Counted from the first letter of the stretch, positions 48,427-57,141 are shown. The stretch is 64,000 nt of DNA from Actinomycetospora chibensis (GCF_028737215.1 NZ_JAQZAM010000001.1:310001-374000); one strand, 5' to 3'. Notes: generated from the letters alone by a model not told the origin. A program made the numbers and translations.

Positions 48427-48964
48427 CTTCCACCTCCCTCCTCGTCCGGAGACGCTCGATCCCCCGCCGGAGGTGACTCTTGACCGTACCGAGGGGTAGA
48501 CCGGTGACGGCGGCGATCTGTGCATGCGTGAGGTCGTCGTAGAACGCGAGCTCGATGACACGCCGTTGCTGTGGGACGAGGTGGGTCAGCTCGTCGGCGG
48601 CGACGATCCGGTCGAGGACGCGGTCCGCCGAGGGTTCGGGCGCAGGGGGGTCCTCAGTTCGTTCGAGAACGCGCTGGAGCCGGGCCTCACGCTGGAGCAC
48701 CCGCAGACGGTCGGCGACCTGCCGGCGCGCGATGCCGAGCAACCAGGCCGGCAGGGTGCCCCGGCGCGGGTCGAAGGTGTGCCGTCCGCGCCACGCGGTG
48801 ACGAAGGTCTGCTGGGTGATGTCCTCGGCGTCGACCCGGTCGGGCAAGCTGCGCAGACCCAGCGCGAACACCAGTCGGCCCCACCGGTCGTAGGCGGCGC
48901 GAAGCGCGGCCTCGTCGCCGGTGACGAAGCCCTCGGCGAGCCGGACCTCGTCGTCGGACGTCAT
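48407..48964 (-). CDS. ECF-type RNA polymerase sigma factor
   Basis: A 185-aa protein with region 2 ('YDRWGRLVFALGLRSLPDRVDAEDITQQTFVTAWRGRHTFDPRRGTLPAWLLGIARRQVADRLR') and region 4 ('LPQQRRVIELAFYDDLTHAQIAAVTGLPLGTVKSHLRRGIERLR'). The layout fits the SigK/RskA pair. ATG 48964 overlaps the stop of the sortase gene (ATGA). Probably controls the adjacent sortase and DUF4397 genes. Confidence 0.9.
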   Translation of the reverse strand: MTSDDEVRLAEGFVTGDEAALRAAYDRWGRLVFALGLRSLPDRVDAEDITQQTFVTAWRGRHTFDPRRGTLPAWLLGIARRQVADRLRVLQREARLQRVLERTEDPPAPEPSADRVLDRIVAADELTHLVPQQRRVIELAFYDDLTHAQIAAVTGLPLGTVKSHLRRGIERLRTRREVEGAASRP

Positions 48965-49641
48965 GGCCCTCCCGTGGGAACCGCGGTGATCACCACGTTG
49001 TCCCGGTACGACCGGGTGGCCTCGTCGAACGGCCCGCCGCAGGTGATCACGACGAGGCGAGGCGCACCGGTCCGCGCGAACAGCCGCTCCAGGGGCACCC
49101 GGTCCTTCGACCACTGGTCACGGGAGGCGACCGCGTAGGACCGGACCTGACCGTCCGGACCCGCGACGGCCAGTGTCGCCCCCGGCTCGAGCTCCCGCAG
49201 GTCGAACAGGGCGCCCTCCTGCCCGGCACGGTCCACGTGGCCGGCCAGGACCGTCGAGCCCTGCACCGCGTCGAACCCGGGGCCGTAGCGGTACCAGCCG
49301 ACGGTGGCGACGTCCTCGGGGATCTCCATGCCACCGCTCGCGCGGTCGACGCCGACCGGGACCACGGGCACGTCGACGCCGAGGTCCGGGATCCGGAGGC
49401 CGACCGGAGGCGCCTCCGGGCGCGTGGTGGACGTGGTCCCGGTGACGCGGGGTGGAGGCGCGGGGTCGGAGACCGCCGCGACGGCCGACGAGGACGAGGA
49501 CCGGGAGACCGGGTCGACGGCCGGCCAGACGGCGCCCGCGAGCAGGAGCAGGGCGCCGACGACGACGCCGGTCAGGGCGGACACGCGTCGACGCCGCCCC
49601 GGGTGGGGCGGCGTCGAGCGTGATGGGTCAGGAGCGCGCAC
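48961..49641 (-). CDS. class F sortase
   Basis: About 226 aa. N-terminal anchor helix (SALTGVVVGALLLLAGAVWP), Ser/Thr/Pro stalk, then the sortase fold with catalytic His (TVLAGHVDRAG), Cys (LVVITCGGPF) and Arg (YRDNVVI). Class F sortases attach exported proteins to the actinobacterial cell wall. GTG 49641 overlaps the DUF4397 gene end; GTG 49584 is an alternative. Coupled to the sigma factor downstream. Confidence 0.85.
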   Translation of the reverse strand: MRAPDPSRSTPPHPGRRRRVSALTGVVVGALLLLAGAVWPAVDPVSRSSSSSAVAAVSDPAPPPRVTGTTSTTRPEAPPVGLRIPDLGVDVPVVPVGVDRASGGMEIPEDVATVGWYRYGPGFDAVQGSTVLAGHVDRAGQEGALFDLRELEPGATLAVAGPDGQVRSYAVASRDQWSKDRVPLERLFARTGAPRLVVITCGGPFDEATRSYRDNVVITAVPTGGP

Positions 49642-50458
49642 GGACCCAGACCGCGCCGGAACCCGCGAGCACCAGCAGACCCAGGACCCCGAGGCCGAGG
49701 CCGACGGGCAGGCCGTCGTCCGCCAGCCCGCCGGAGCCGCCGGCGACCCCACCGGGGGCGCTGTGCGCACCGGAGATCGTCTGCGTCACCAGCGCCAGCG
49801 TGTTGTCACTCGCCGAACCGATGGCGTAGGCGACGGTGACCGTGCCCTCGCCGAGCTCGAGGGATGCCGGGCCGATGACGACGTCGTCGGTCCCGGCGAG
49901 GACCACGTCGGCCGAGACCGTGCCGGCGGGGACGTCGGCCTGGGCGCTGTTCGGGTTGGTGAGCCCGGTCAGGGCCGCCTGGCCGTCGACGCGGGCGTCC
50001 ACGGCGGGGGCCGCCGCGGTGTGCCGCACCACGAGCCGGGCGTCACCGGCCGGGAGCGAGCCGACGTCGTTGACGAACGGGGTCAGGGTCGGCTGGCCCT
50101 GCTCGGACAGGTGCGCGACGACGCTGATGTTCGCCCCGGCCGGGACCTCGGCGTCCTCGGCCGCGATGAGCGGGGCCTCCGAGGCCGGGGCGCCCGCGGC
50201 CCGGACCGCGAGGTCGTAGGTGCCGGCGGGCAGCTCGAGCGGGCCCGCGACCGTGCCCGGCGCGAAGTCGGACACGGTCTCCGTGCCGTTGACGTAGACG
50301 TCGACCGGCTGTCCGGGGATGCCGTGCACCACCGAGACCTGAGCCGCCTGGTCACCCTCCCCCTCCGCCGCCTGCGCGGCCCCGGCGAGACCCACGGACG
50401 TGCTGAGAGCGAGGGTCGCCGCGGCGACACCCGTGAGGATCCTGCGTGTCGAGATCAT
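49628..50458 (-). CDS. secreted DUF4397 protein, candidate sortase substrate
   Basis: A 276-aa protein. Signal peptide (about 1-31, ending AAQAAE), two DUF4397-like units ('AQVSVVHGIPGQPVDVYVNGTETVSDFAPGT' and 'ARLVVRHTAAAPAVDARVDGQAALTGLTNPNSAQ'), then a Gly-rich region, 'GGLADDGLPVG', a hydrophobic helix (LGLGVLGLLVLAGSGAVWV) and a basic tail RARS. This is a cell-wall sorting-signal layout, with LADDG as the possible cleavage motif. ATG 50458 follows GGTAGGAG. Confidence 0.85.
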   Translation of the reverse strand: MISTRRILTGVAAATLALSTSVGLAGAAQAAEGEGDQAAQVSVVHGIPGQPVDVYVNGTETVSDFAPGTVAGPLELPAGTYDLAVRAAGAPASEAPLIAAEDAEVPAGANISVVAHLSEQGQPTLTPFVNDVGSLPAGDARLVVRHTAAAPAVDARVDGQAALTGLTNPNSAQADVPAGTVSADVVLAGTDDVVIGPASLELGEGTVTVAYAIGSASDNTLALVTQTISGAHSAPGGVAGGSGGLADDGLPVGLGLGVLGLLVLAGSGAVWVRARS

Positions 50459-50514
50459 GGAACTCCTACCTCGGACGAACGGTGATGCGCAGGACTACGT
50501 CCGGAACGCCCGAT

Positions 50515-50920
50515 ATGGATGCGGAGACGGATGCAGAGAAGCGTGTCGAGATGGATGGCGTAGATGCCTGCGCCGTCTGCGCCTCGACGGCTGGGCCACG
50601 ACACGAGAGGGAAGCGCCCCGAGAACTGCGGCTGGTCGAGGCCATCGTCGAGGTGGCCGGCACCACCGGCCCCGGACTCGACGTCTCCGAGCTGCTCCAC
50701 AACCTCGCCGCCAACAGCGTCGACCTCCTCGACACCGACACCGCGAGCGTCCACATCACGGACGACAACGGCGCGCTCGAGACCGTCGCCACCTGCGGCG
50801 AGGGCAGCCGCTGCGTCGAGCGAGGCCTTCCAGCGGCTCCGGTCCTACTCCCGCCGCCGGCACCTCTCCATCGCCACGGTCGCCGAGGAGGTCGTCACCC
50901 GACGCCTGGACCTCCGCTGA
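50515..50920 (+). pseudogene. GAF-ANTAR regulator remnant (internal deletion and frameshift)
   Basis: One frame from ATG 50515 reads a GAF beginning ('LRLVEAIVEVAGTTGPGLDVSELLHNLAANSVDLLDTDTASVHITDDNG'). From about 50815 another frame reads 'AFQRLRSYSRRRHLSIATVAEEVVTRRLDL', the end of an ANTAR RNA-binding domain, and stops at 50920. The middle of both domains is missing, so an intact antiterminator has lost about 100 codons and the frame. Confidence 0.65.
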
Positions 50921-50950
50921 GGGCTCGCGCCCACCTCGGAGCCGGACCGC

Positions 50951-51658
50951 TCACTCCGGAGGCGTGCTCCGACGACCCCGAGCGCTGAGGTACCGGATCG
51001 GCGGGATCAGCAGGCGGTAGATCGGTCGCACGGCCCGGCCGGGGAGGCTGCCGTGGCGCTCCTCCTCCCAGACCCGGGCGCGCGGGTGCTCCTCGAGCAG
51101 ACGGTCCGCCAGGGCCCGGGGCACGCCCGTACGTCCGGCGGTACGCATCTCGATGCGGCTCAGGTGCTTCGTGCTCATGAAGCCGTACTGGCTCGGGCTG
51201 ACGAGCCGGGCCGGCGCGCCGTGGTCGGCGTCGAGCGGCCGGCCGTCGAGGTTCTCCGCGATCAGGACGTTCGCGGCCAGGGCGTCCTCGAGGGTCGCGA
51301 CCGACCGGTGGCCGTCCAGGCCCGCGAAGGCCACGTGGGTCACCGGGGCGCTCCGGTCGAGGACCGGCTCGATGACCTCCCGGTACACGGTCTCGAAGGC
51401 CACCCCCTCCCACCGGAGGTCGATCGCCGACCACCCGGCGACGCAGTGGAGATCGGCGCGGACCTCGCGACGCGGGAGCTGCGCGAGGTCCGCCGAGGTC
51501 ATCGAAACCGAGACGGTCACCGCCCCGCCGACCTCGATCGCGTGGTCGACCGGGACCTCAGGGGGCGGGTGGTGGAGATGGGTGCCGAACCGCGGGAACC
51601 CCTCGACCGGGCGCTGGCCCGGCGGCATCCGCAGGCCGTGGCGCGTCGCGATGCTCAT
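50951..51658 (-). CDS. molybdopterin-dependent oxidoreductase (sulfite oxidase fold)
   Basis: A 235-aa protein with the Oxidored_molyb core: 'ADLHCVAGWSAIDLRWEGVAFETVYREVI' (Cys72 is the probable Mo ligand) and 'ARLVSPSQYGFMSTKHLSRIEM'. No signal peptide is visible, so it is likely cytosolic. It may reduce oxidised methionine or other S/N-oxides, but the substrate is unknown. ATG 51658. Divergent from a TetR gene with twin palindromes between. Confidence 0.88.
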   Translation of the reverse strand: MSIATRHGLRMPPGQRPVEGFPRFGTHLHHPPPEVPVDHAIEVGGAVTVSVSMTSADLAQLPRREVRADLHCVAGWSAIDLRWEGVAFETVYREVIEPVLDRSAPVTHVAFAGLDGHRSVATLEDALAANVLIAENLDGRPLDADHGAPARLVSPSQYGFMSTKHLSRIEMRTAGRTGVPRALADRLLEEHPRARVWEEERHGSLPGRAVRPIYRLLIPPIRYLSARGRRSTPPE

Positions 51659-51670
51659 GGTGACCTCGTC

Positions 51671-51686
51671 TATACGACGTCGTATA
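51671..51686. promoter_or_regulatory. TetR operator 1 (TATACGACGTCGTATA)
   Basis: A perfect 16-bp palindrome 13 nt upstream of the molybdo-oxidoreductase start; AT content is far above background. Confidence 0.75.
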
Positions 51687-51711
51687 CCGGGCTCGGGACG
51701 CTACCAGCGTG

Positions 51712-51727
51712 TGTACGGTGCCGTATA
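51712..51727. promoter_or_regulatory. TetR operator 2 (TGTACGGTGCCGTATA)
   Basis: A near-copy of operator 1 (T-R-T-A-C-G-R-Y-G-Y-C-G-T-A-T-A), 28 nt upstream of the TetR start and 41 nt centre-to-centre from operator 1, about four helical turns. Confidence 0.7.
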
Positions 51728-51755
51728 GAAGTGAGTCCGACAGAGAGGCCGGTTC

Positions 51756-52364
51756 ATGGCGGTCGCCCGCACGGCTCGTCACCGGTGGATCGACGAGGGC
51801 CTGCAGGCGCTGGCCGCGGGCGGCCCGGACGCGGTCCAGATCGAGTCGCTGGCGCGGGCGCTGGGCGTCAGCAAGGGCGGGTTCTACGGCTACTTCGACG
51901 ACCGGCGCGCGCTGCTGGGCGAGGTGCTCGACGCCTGGGAGTCGCGGAGCACCGAGCGCGTCATCGAGCAGGTCGAGCACGAGGGTGGCGACGCCATGAG
52001 TCGGGCGCGCCGGGCCGCCGAGCTCACCTTCAGCGCCGAGCTGCGGCCGATCGACCTCGCGGTGCGGGACTGGGCCCGCCGGGACGCCGCGGTCGCCGAG
52101 CGCCTGCGACGCGTCGACAACGTCCGGATCGCCTACCTCCGCACGCTGCTGGAGCCGGTGTGCGCCGACGAGGAGGACCTCGAGGCCCGGTGCCTGATCG
52201 CCTTCTCGGTGGCGATCGCCGACCGGCTCATCGCCGCCGACCACGGGGCACGCACGCGGTCCGACGTGCGCGAGGCCGTCCGTCGGCAGCTCTTCGCTCC
52301 GGCGCAGGGGGCACCTGTCGTGCTCGCCGATCGGCGGGACGGGTCACTACCGTCGGGAGGATGA
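51756..52364 (+). CDS. TetR family transcriptional regulator
   Basis: A 202-aa protein. HTH 'LQALAAGGPDAVQIESLARALGVSKGGFYGYFDDRRALLGEVLDAWE'. The C-terminal ligand domain is mainly helical ('RPIDLAVRDWARRDAAVAERLRRVDNVRIAYLRTLL'). Twin palindromes upstream are likely its operators and would control both itself and the divergent oxidoreductase. Its stop overlaps the ATG of the PPOX gene (ATGA). Confidence 0.9.
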   Translation: MAVARTARHRWIDEGLQALAAGGPDAVQIESLARALGVSKGGFYGYFDDRRALLGEVLDAWESRSTERVIEQVEHEGGDAMSRARRAAELTFSAELRPIDLAVRDWARRDAAVAERLRRVDNVRIAYLRTLLEPVCADEEDLEARCLIAFSVAIADRLIAADHGARTRSDVREAVRRQLFAPAQGAPVVLADRRDGSLPSGG

Positions 52365-52993
52365 CGGGGTCGACGCGCGGCGGTACGCAGATCACCAGTC
52401 TCGAGCAGCTGCGGGCGGTCGTCGGCGAGCCGATCGCCCGCGCCCGGGACAAGGTCCGCGCGACGCTGGACGACGTCGACCGCGCCTTCATCGCCTGCTC
52501 GACCCTGCACTTCCTGGCCACCACGGGCGCCGACGGCTCGCTGGACGTCTCCCCCAAGGGCGACCCGGCCGGCGCGGTCCTCGTGGCCGACGACCGGACG
52601 CTGCTGCTGCCCGACCGCCCGGGCAACCGTCGGGTCGACGGGATGATGAACCTTCTCGACGACCCCCACGTGGCGCTGCTGTTCCTCGTCCCGCGACGCG
52701 GGGACACCCTGCGGGTGAACGGTCGGGCGCGGCTGCTCCTGGACCCCGACGAGGCGGCGGCGTTCGAGATCCGCGGGCACCGCCCCCGCATCCTCACCGA
52801 GGTCACCGTCGACGAGGTCTTCTTTTACTGCCCCAAGGCCCTCATGCGCTCCCACCTCTGGGACCCGGACGCGTGGCCGGCCGTCCACCTCCCGAGCGTC
52901 GCCGAGATCGCGCACCGGACCAGCCCCGACTCCTCGCTCGAGGACCTCGAGCGCCGCTACGCGCCGGAGAACTACCGCACGCTCCTGTACTGA
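52361..52993 (+). CDS. pyridoxamine 5'-phosphate oxidase-like FMN protein (MSMEG_1061 type)
   Basis: A 210-aa protein. Split-barrel flavin-binding features 'FIACSTLHFLATTGADGSLDVSPKGDPAGAVLVADDRTLLLPDRPGNRRVDGMMNLLDDPHVALLFLVPRRGDTLRVNGRARLL'. Such proteins use FMN or F420; the cofactor and substrate are not readable. Translationally coupled to the TetR gene (ATGA), with GGGAGG upstream. Confidence 0.85.
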   Translation: MTGSTRGGTQITSLEQLRAVVGEPIARARDKVRATLDDVDRAFIACSTLHFLATTGADGSLDVSPKGDPAGAVLVADDRTLLLPDRPGNRRVDGMMNLLDDPHVALLFLVPRRGDTLRVNGRARLLLDPDEAAAFEIRGHRPRILTEVTVDEVFFYCPKALMRSHLWDPDAWPAVHLPSVAEIAHRTSPDSSLEDLERRYAPENYRTLLY

Positions 52994-53059
52994 CTCTGGT
53001 TCACTGCGCCGGGTGGGCCGAGCGGAACCTCGCCCGGCGGGCGCATCCGCGGGTCCGCG

Positions 53060-53470
53060 ATGACGTCCGACGGCGCGAGACACATGGTGATCGCCGCCGC
53101 GCTCGTGGGCCACCGGGGCGTCCTACTGTGCCACCGTCGGCCGGACCGCAGGTGGTACCCCGACGTGTGGGACCTGCCCGGAGGGCATGTCGACCCGGAC
53201 GAGACGGCGCGGGAGGCCGTGGGCCGCGAGTGTCGCGAGGAGCTCGGCGTCCGGCTCCTGGAGGCGACGGAGGTCCCCGTGAGCACCGGCGACCCGCTGG
53301 TCGAGCTGACCCTGTTCACCGTGCGGTCGTGGGTCGGGATGCCCACGAACACCGCCCACGAGGAGCACGACCGCATCGCCTGGTTCACGCGCGCGGACCT
53401 CGACACCGCGCGGCTCGCCGACGATCGCTACCGTCCCCTGCTCGCGCGAGCGATGGAGCCGGCACCATGA
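53060..53470 (+). CDS. Nudix hydrolase
   Basis: A 136-aa protein with a complete Nudix box, G-x5-E-x7-R-E-x-x-E-E-x-G from Gly42 to Gly63 ('GHVDPDETAREAVGRECREELG'), preceded by 'VLLCHRRPDRRWYPDVWDLPGG' as in 8-oxo-dGTP/NTP pyrophosphohydrolases. Substrate unknown. ATG 53060. Its stop overlaps the start of the SnoaL-like gene (ATGA). Confidence 0.9.
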   Translation: MTSDGARHMVIAAALVGHRGVLLCHRRPDRRWYPDVWDLPGGHVDPDETAREAVGRECREELGVRLLEATEVPVSTGDPLVELTLFTVRSWVGMPTNTAHEEHDRIAWFTRADLDTARLADDRYRPLLARAMEPAP

Positions 53471-53874
53471 CCGACGATCTCGAGACCCGCTACCTCGCCT
53501 ACCTGGCGGTCCTCAACGAACGGCGCCTCGACGACCTCGTGCACCTCGTGCAGGAGCGACTGACCTACAACGACGAGGAGATCACCCGTCGCGGGTACCG
53601 GGACATGATCGCCGCCGATATCGCCGCGATCCCCGACCTGGTGTTCGACCCGCACCTCGTGGTCGTCTCCGGGGACCGGGTGGCGTGCCGCCTCGTCTTC
53701 CGGTGCACGCCCCGCGACACGTTCCTCGGCTTCACGCCGGACGGCGAGCAGGTCTCCTTCGCCGAGCACGTCTTCTACCGGTTCGACGGGGGCCGCATCG
53801 CCGCGGTGACCTCGCTGATCGATCGCTGGTCGATCGCGACCCAGCTCCGGGAGCGCGCGCGACCCTCGCGGTGA
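53467..53874 (+). CDS. SnoaL-like/NTF2-fold ester cyclase family protein
   Basis: A 135-aa protein: 'LNERRLDDLVHLVQERLTYNDEEITRRGYRDMIAADIAAIPDLVFDPHLVVVSGDRVACRLVFRCTPRDTFLGFTPDGEQVSFAEHVFYRFDGGRIAAVTSLIDRW' is the SnoaL polyketide-cyclase-type fold. No substrate can be assigned. Translationally coupled to the Nudix gene. Confidence 0.82.
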   Translation: MTDDLETRYLAYLAVLNERRLDDLVHLVQERLTYNDEEITRRGYRDMIAADIAAIPDLVFDPHLVVVSGDRVACRLVFRCTPRDTFLGFTPDGEQVSFAEHVFYRFDGGRIAAVTSLIDRWSIATQLRERARPSR

Positions 53875-53902
53875 CGCACCCACCACGGCACCATCTCCGA
53901 GC

Positions 53903-55840
53903 ATGAGCGCTCCCGGCGGACCGACGCTGATGCGACCGGCGGGGTCGCCGGAGGGAACGGGGCTCGGGGCCTACCTCGAACACCTGTCGTCGACGCGCGA
54001 CCTCGAGTTCGACGACCACCGGGACCTGTGGCGCTGGTCGGTGGCCGAGCCCGAGGCGTTCTGGGCGTCGATCTGGGACCACTACGGGGTGCCGGGCACC
54101 TACGAGCGGGTGCTCGGCTCGTCGGCGATGCCGGGCGCGCAGTGGTTCCCGGGAGCCCGGGTCAACTACGCCGCGCACATGGTGGGCACCGACGCCGACA
54201 TCGACCGCACCGCCATCATCGCCCGCTCGCAGACGCGCGAGCCCCGGGAGCTCACGTTCGGCGAGCTGCGCGACCAGGTGGGACGCGCCCGCGCCGGCCT
54301 GCGGCGCCTCGGCGTGGGGCGGGGTGACCGGGTCGTCGGGTACCTGCCGCACGTCCCGGAGACGATCGTGGTGTTCCTGGCCGCCGCGAGCCTCGGCGCC
54401 GTCTGGGCGGCGTGCGCGACGGAGTTCGGCGCCCGCAGCGTCGTCGACCGGCTCGGCCAGCTCGAGCCGACGGTACTGCTCGCCGTCGCGTCGTACCGGT
54501 ACGGGATCAAGGAGATCGACCAACGCGACGAGCTGGCCACGATCCGCGAGGGGCTGCCGAGCGTCCGGCACGTCGTCGGTCTCGACTACGGGCCGCACCC
54601 GGTGCCCGACGCGATGGCGTGGGACGAGCTGCTCGCCGAGCCCGGGGAGCTGTCCTTCGACGAGGTCCCGTTCGACCACCCGCTGTACGTGCTGTTCTCC
54701 TCGGGCACCACCGGGCTGCCGAAGGCGATCGTCCACGGCCACGGCGGCATCCTGCTCGAGCACCTGCGGCTGTTCGGCCTGCACTTCGACATCCACCCGG
54801 GCGACCGGACGTTGTGGTTCACCACCACCGCCTGGGCGATGTGGAACATCACCATCTCGGTGCTGCTGCACCGCGGCGCCATCGTGCTGCTCGACGGCAA
54901 CCCGCTCTGGCCGGACCTCGAGGCGCAGTGGCGGCTCGCGGCGGAGACGGGCGTGGCGCTGTTCGGGGCCAGTCCCGGGTATCTCACGGCCTGCCGCAAG
55001 GAGGGCGTCGTCCCGCCGAGGTGGCCGCAGCTCCGGCAGCTCGGGACCACCGGTGCGCCGCTGCCGCCGGAGGCGTTCGACTGGGTCTACTCCCACCTCG
55101 GGCCGGACGTCATCCTCAACCCGTTCAGCGGCGGCACCGACGTGTGCAGCGGCTTCGTCGGCGGCGGGACCTGGCAGCCGGTGTACCGCGGGGAGATGTC
55201 CGGCCCGGGGTTCGGCCACGACGTCGCCGCGTTCGACGAGGACGGCCACCCGGTGGTCGGGCAGCTGGGCGAGCTCGTGGTGCGGGCGCCGATGCCGTCG
55301 ATGCCGGTCGGGTTCTGGAACGACCCGGACGGCGAGCGCTACCGCGAGGCCTACTTCGACACCTACCCGGGCGTCTGGCGCCACGGGGACTGGGTGCGGT
55401 TCACCGACCGCGGCAGCTGCGTGATCACCGGGCGGTCGGACGCGACGCTCAACCGCGGCGGCGTGCGGCTGGGCACGGCCGAGTTCTACGACGTCGTCGA
55501 GGACATGGCGGAGGTCGCCGACTCCCTGGTCGTGCACCTCGAGGACGACAGCGGCGGATCGGGCGAGCTGCTGCTGTTCGTCGCGCTCGTGCCCGGGGCC
55601 GAGCTGGACGACGACCTGCGCGCCCGGATCGCGAGCGGGCTGCGCCGCCACCTGTCCCCGCGGCACGTCCCGGACCTGATCGCGGCCGTCCCGGCCGTGC
55701 CGCGGACCCTGACCGGCAAGAAGCTCGAACGTCCGGTCAAGCAGGTGCTGCGCGGCCGTCCGGTCGAGGAGGTCATCAGCCCCGACGCGGTGAGCGGGGC
55801 CGACGCCGTACCGGCGTTCCGGGACGCCTACCGGCGATAG
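53903..55840 (+). CDS. acetoacetate--CoA ligase
   Basis: A 645-aa adenylate-forming enzyme. Signature 'YVLFSSGTTGLPKAIVHGHGG' (P-loop), 'LWFTTTAWAMWNITISVLL', 'NPFSGGTDVCSGFVGG', 'HGDWVRFTDRGSCVITGRSDATLNRGGVRLGTAEFYDVVE' and C-terminal catalytic lysine region 'PRTLTGKKLERPVKQVLRG' match acetoacetyl-CoA synthetase (AcsA/AacS). It activates acetoacetate (ketone body or PHB breakdown) to acetoacetyl-CoA. ATG 53903. Ends 10 nt before the convergent aldoxime dehydratase. Confidence 0.92.
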   Translation: MSAPGGPTLMRPAGSPEGTGLGAYLEHLSSTRDLEFDDHRDLWRWSVAEPEAFWASIWDHYGVPGTYERVLGSSAMPGAQWFPGARVNYAAHMVGTDADIDRTAIIARSQTREPRELTFGELRDQVGRARAGLRRLGVGRGDRVVGYLPHVPETIVVFLAAASLGAVWAACATEFGARSVVDRLGQLEPTVLLAVASYRYGIKEIDQRDELATIREGLPSVRHVVGLDYGPHPVPDAMAWDELLAEPGELSFDEVPFDHPLYVLFSSGTTGLPKAIVHGHGGILLEHLRLFGLHFDIHPGDRTLWFTTTAWAMWNITISVLLHRGAIVLLDGNPLWPDLEAQWRLAAETGVALFGASPGYLTACRKEGVVPPRWPQLRQLGTTGAPLPPEAFDWVYSHLGPDVILNPFSGGTDVCSGFVGGGTWQPVYRGEMSGPGFGHDVAAFDEDGHPVVGQLGELVVRAPMPSMPVGFWNDPDGERYREAYFDTYPGVWRHGDWVRFTDRGSCVITGRSDATLNRGGVRLGTAEFYDVVEDMAEVADSLVVHLEDDSGGSGELLLFVALVPGAELDDDLRARIASGLRRHLSPRHVPDLIAAVPAVPRTLTGKKLERPVKQVLRGRPVEEVISPDAVSGADAVPAFRDAYRR

Positions 55841-55850
55841 CGGGCGCGGC

Positions 55851-56909
55851 TCAGGCCGGGGGCGCCGACACGGCGTCGCGCAGCAGCCCGGTGGCGGGAT
55901 GGCAGTTGACGTACTCGTAGTACTGCTCGCCCGCGTCGAACACCGAGACCTCGTGGTAGAGCCGCAGCGTCGGGAGCCGTTTCGCCGTGCTGACGAACGC
56001 GACGAAGACCCGCAGGTGACTGGGGTGGGTCTCGGCCCACTGCTCGAGCCGGTCGAGCGAGCGCCAGTGGGAGATGGCGTAGGTCTTGTCGATCGGCAGG
56101 CCGTCGAGGTCGATGGAGCGGACGTAGCGGTTGCTGTAGCAGCCGAGGCGGTGCCCGCGGTCGCGCAGGAAGTCCATGGCCGCCCGTAGCGCGGGCTCGA
56201 TCTCGGTCAGGTAGAGCTCACGCTCGTCCGGCTCGGCGTCCGGCCACTCCTGGCCGGAGCGGATCAGGGCCACGTTGGCGTGGCCCCGGACGATCACACG
56301 GCCGCCGCGGGCCGGGTCGCCCTCCGCCGACAGCTCCCCCGCCGGGCGCATCCGGTCGGTCTGGGAGAGCGGGATGCGGTCGCGCATCGAACCCCAGTAC
56401 GCGTGCTCCTCGACCTCGTCGCTGACGCCGTCCATCACCCCGCCGACGCCGGGGAGGTGGTCGGTGAACGGGTAGAGCGTCTCGAACTGGTCGACACGCG
56501 GGGAGGCGATCTCGCGGAAGAATCCGACGTTCGCGGTGAGCCGGTCGTCCGAGTCCCACCACCCGGCGACCTCGGGCCGCGCGAGCCAGCGCCCGTAGGT
56601 GTCGGGATCGCGCCAGTAGCCGACCGCGACGAGGTTGTCGTAGCCGGCCGCGTCCTCGTGGTGGGTCGTGTCCCAGGCGCCCGGGCCGTCGTCGCGCCCG
56701 AACCCGTCGACGATGTGGCGCAGGGCCGCGAGCGCCTCGTCCCGGTGCTCCTCGCCGCGGTACTGCACGCCGAAGTAGCCCATCACCACCTGCGTGAGAT
56801 CCTCGGCGCCGCGCGCCACCCACACCGGGAACGGCGGGCGGTAGTCCTCCCCCGCCCGCCGCGACAACGTGCGCGGGCACTGCAGGTGGGTGTCGATCGC
56901 GGATTCCAC
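55851..56909 (-). CDS. aliphatic/phenylacetaldoxime dehydratase (heme)
   Basis: A 352-aa protein. 'DERELYLTEIEPALRAAMDFLRDRGHRLGCYSNRYVRSIDLDG', 'KTYAISHWRSLDRLEQWAETHPSHLRVFVAF' and 'LRLYHEVSVFDAGEQYYEYVNCHP' match the aldoxime dehydratases. His298 and His319 correspond to the proximal heme ligand and catalytic His (299/320 in Rhodococcus OxdRE). It dehydrates R-CH=NOH to nitriles. No nitrilase, nitrile hydratase or amidase gene is adjacent. ATG 56909. Confidence 0.85.
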   Translation of the reverse strand: MESAIDTHLQCPRTLSRRAGEDYRPPFPVWVARGAEDLTQVVMGYFGVQYRGEEHRDEALAALRHIVDGFGRDDGPGAWDTTHHEDAAGYDNLVAVGYWRDPDTYGRWLARPEVAGWWDSDDRLTANVGFFREIASPRVDQFETLYPFTDHLPGVGGVMDGVSDEVEEHAYWGSMRDRIPLSQTDRMRPAGELSAEGDPARGGRVIVRGHANVALIRSGQEWPDAEPDERELYLTEIEPALRAAMDFLRDRGHRLGCYSNRYVRSIDLDGLPIDKTYAISHWRSLDRLEQWAETHPSHLRVFVAFVSTAKRLPTLRLYHEVSVFDAGEQYYEYVNCHPATGLLRDAVSAPPA

Positions 56910-57141
56910 GCGTGCCTCCCGGGACGGTCCGTGCGGGGCTGAGGGACGGTGGCCATCTCACCATCGATCGGCCGGAGAGCGATCGCAGAGCTTTCGCGAC
57001 GACGGCGGCGATGCCCGTTCCGCTCGGCCCGACGCGGACGCGCGGTGAGTCCAGGGTCACGGGGTGATCCGGTGACGAAGAGGCCTGCCCGTTCGTCCTC
57101 GGGGCAGTCCGATGCCGTACCCCCTTCCTGAGGAGCCCGCC

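Noticed and set aside
53732-55666. 644-residue minus-strand open frame
   Set aside because: Antisense of acetoacetyl-CoA synthetase.
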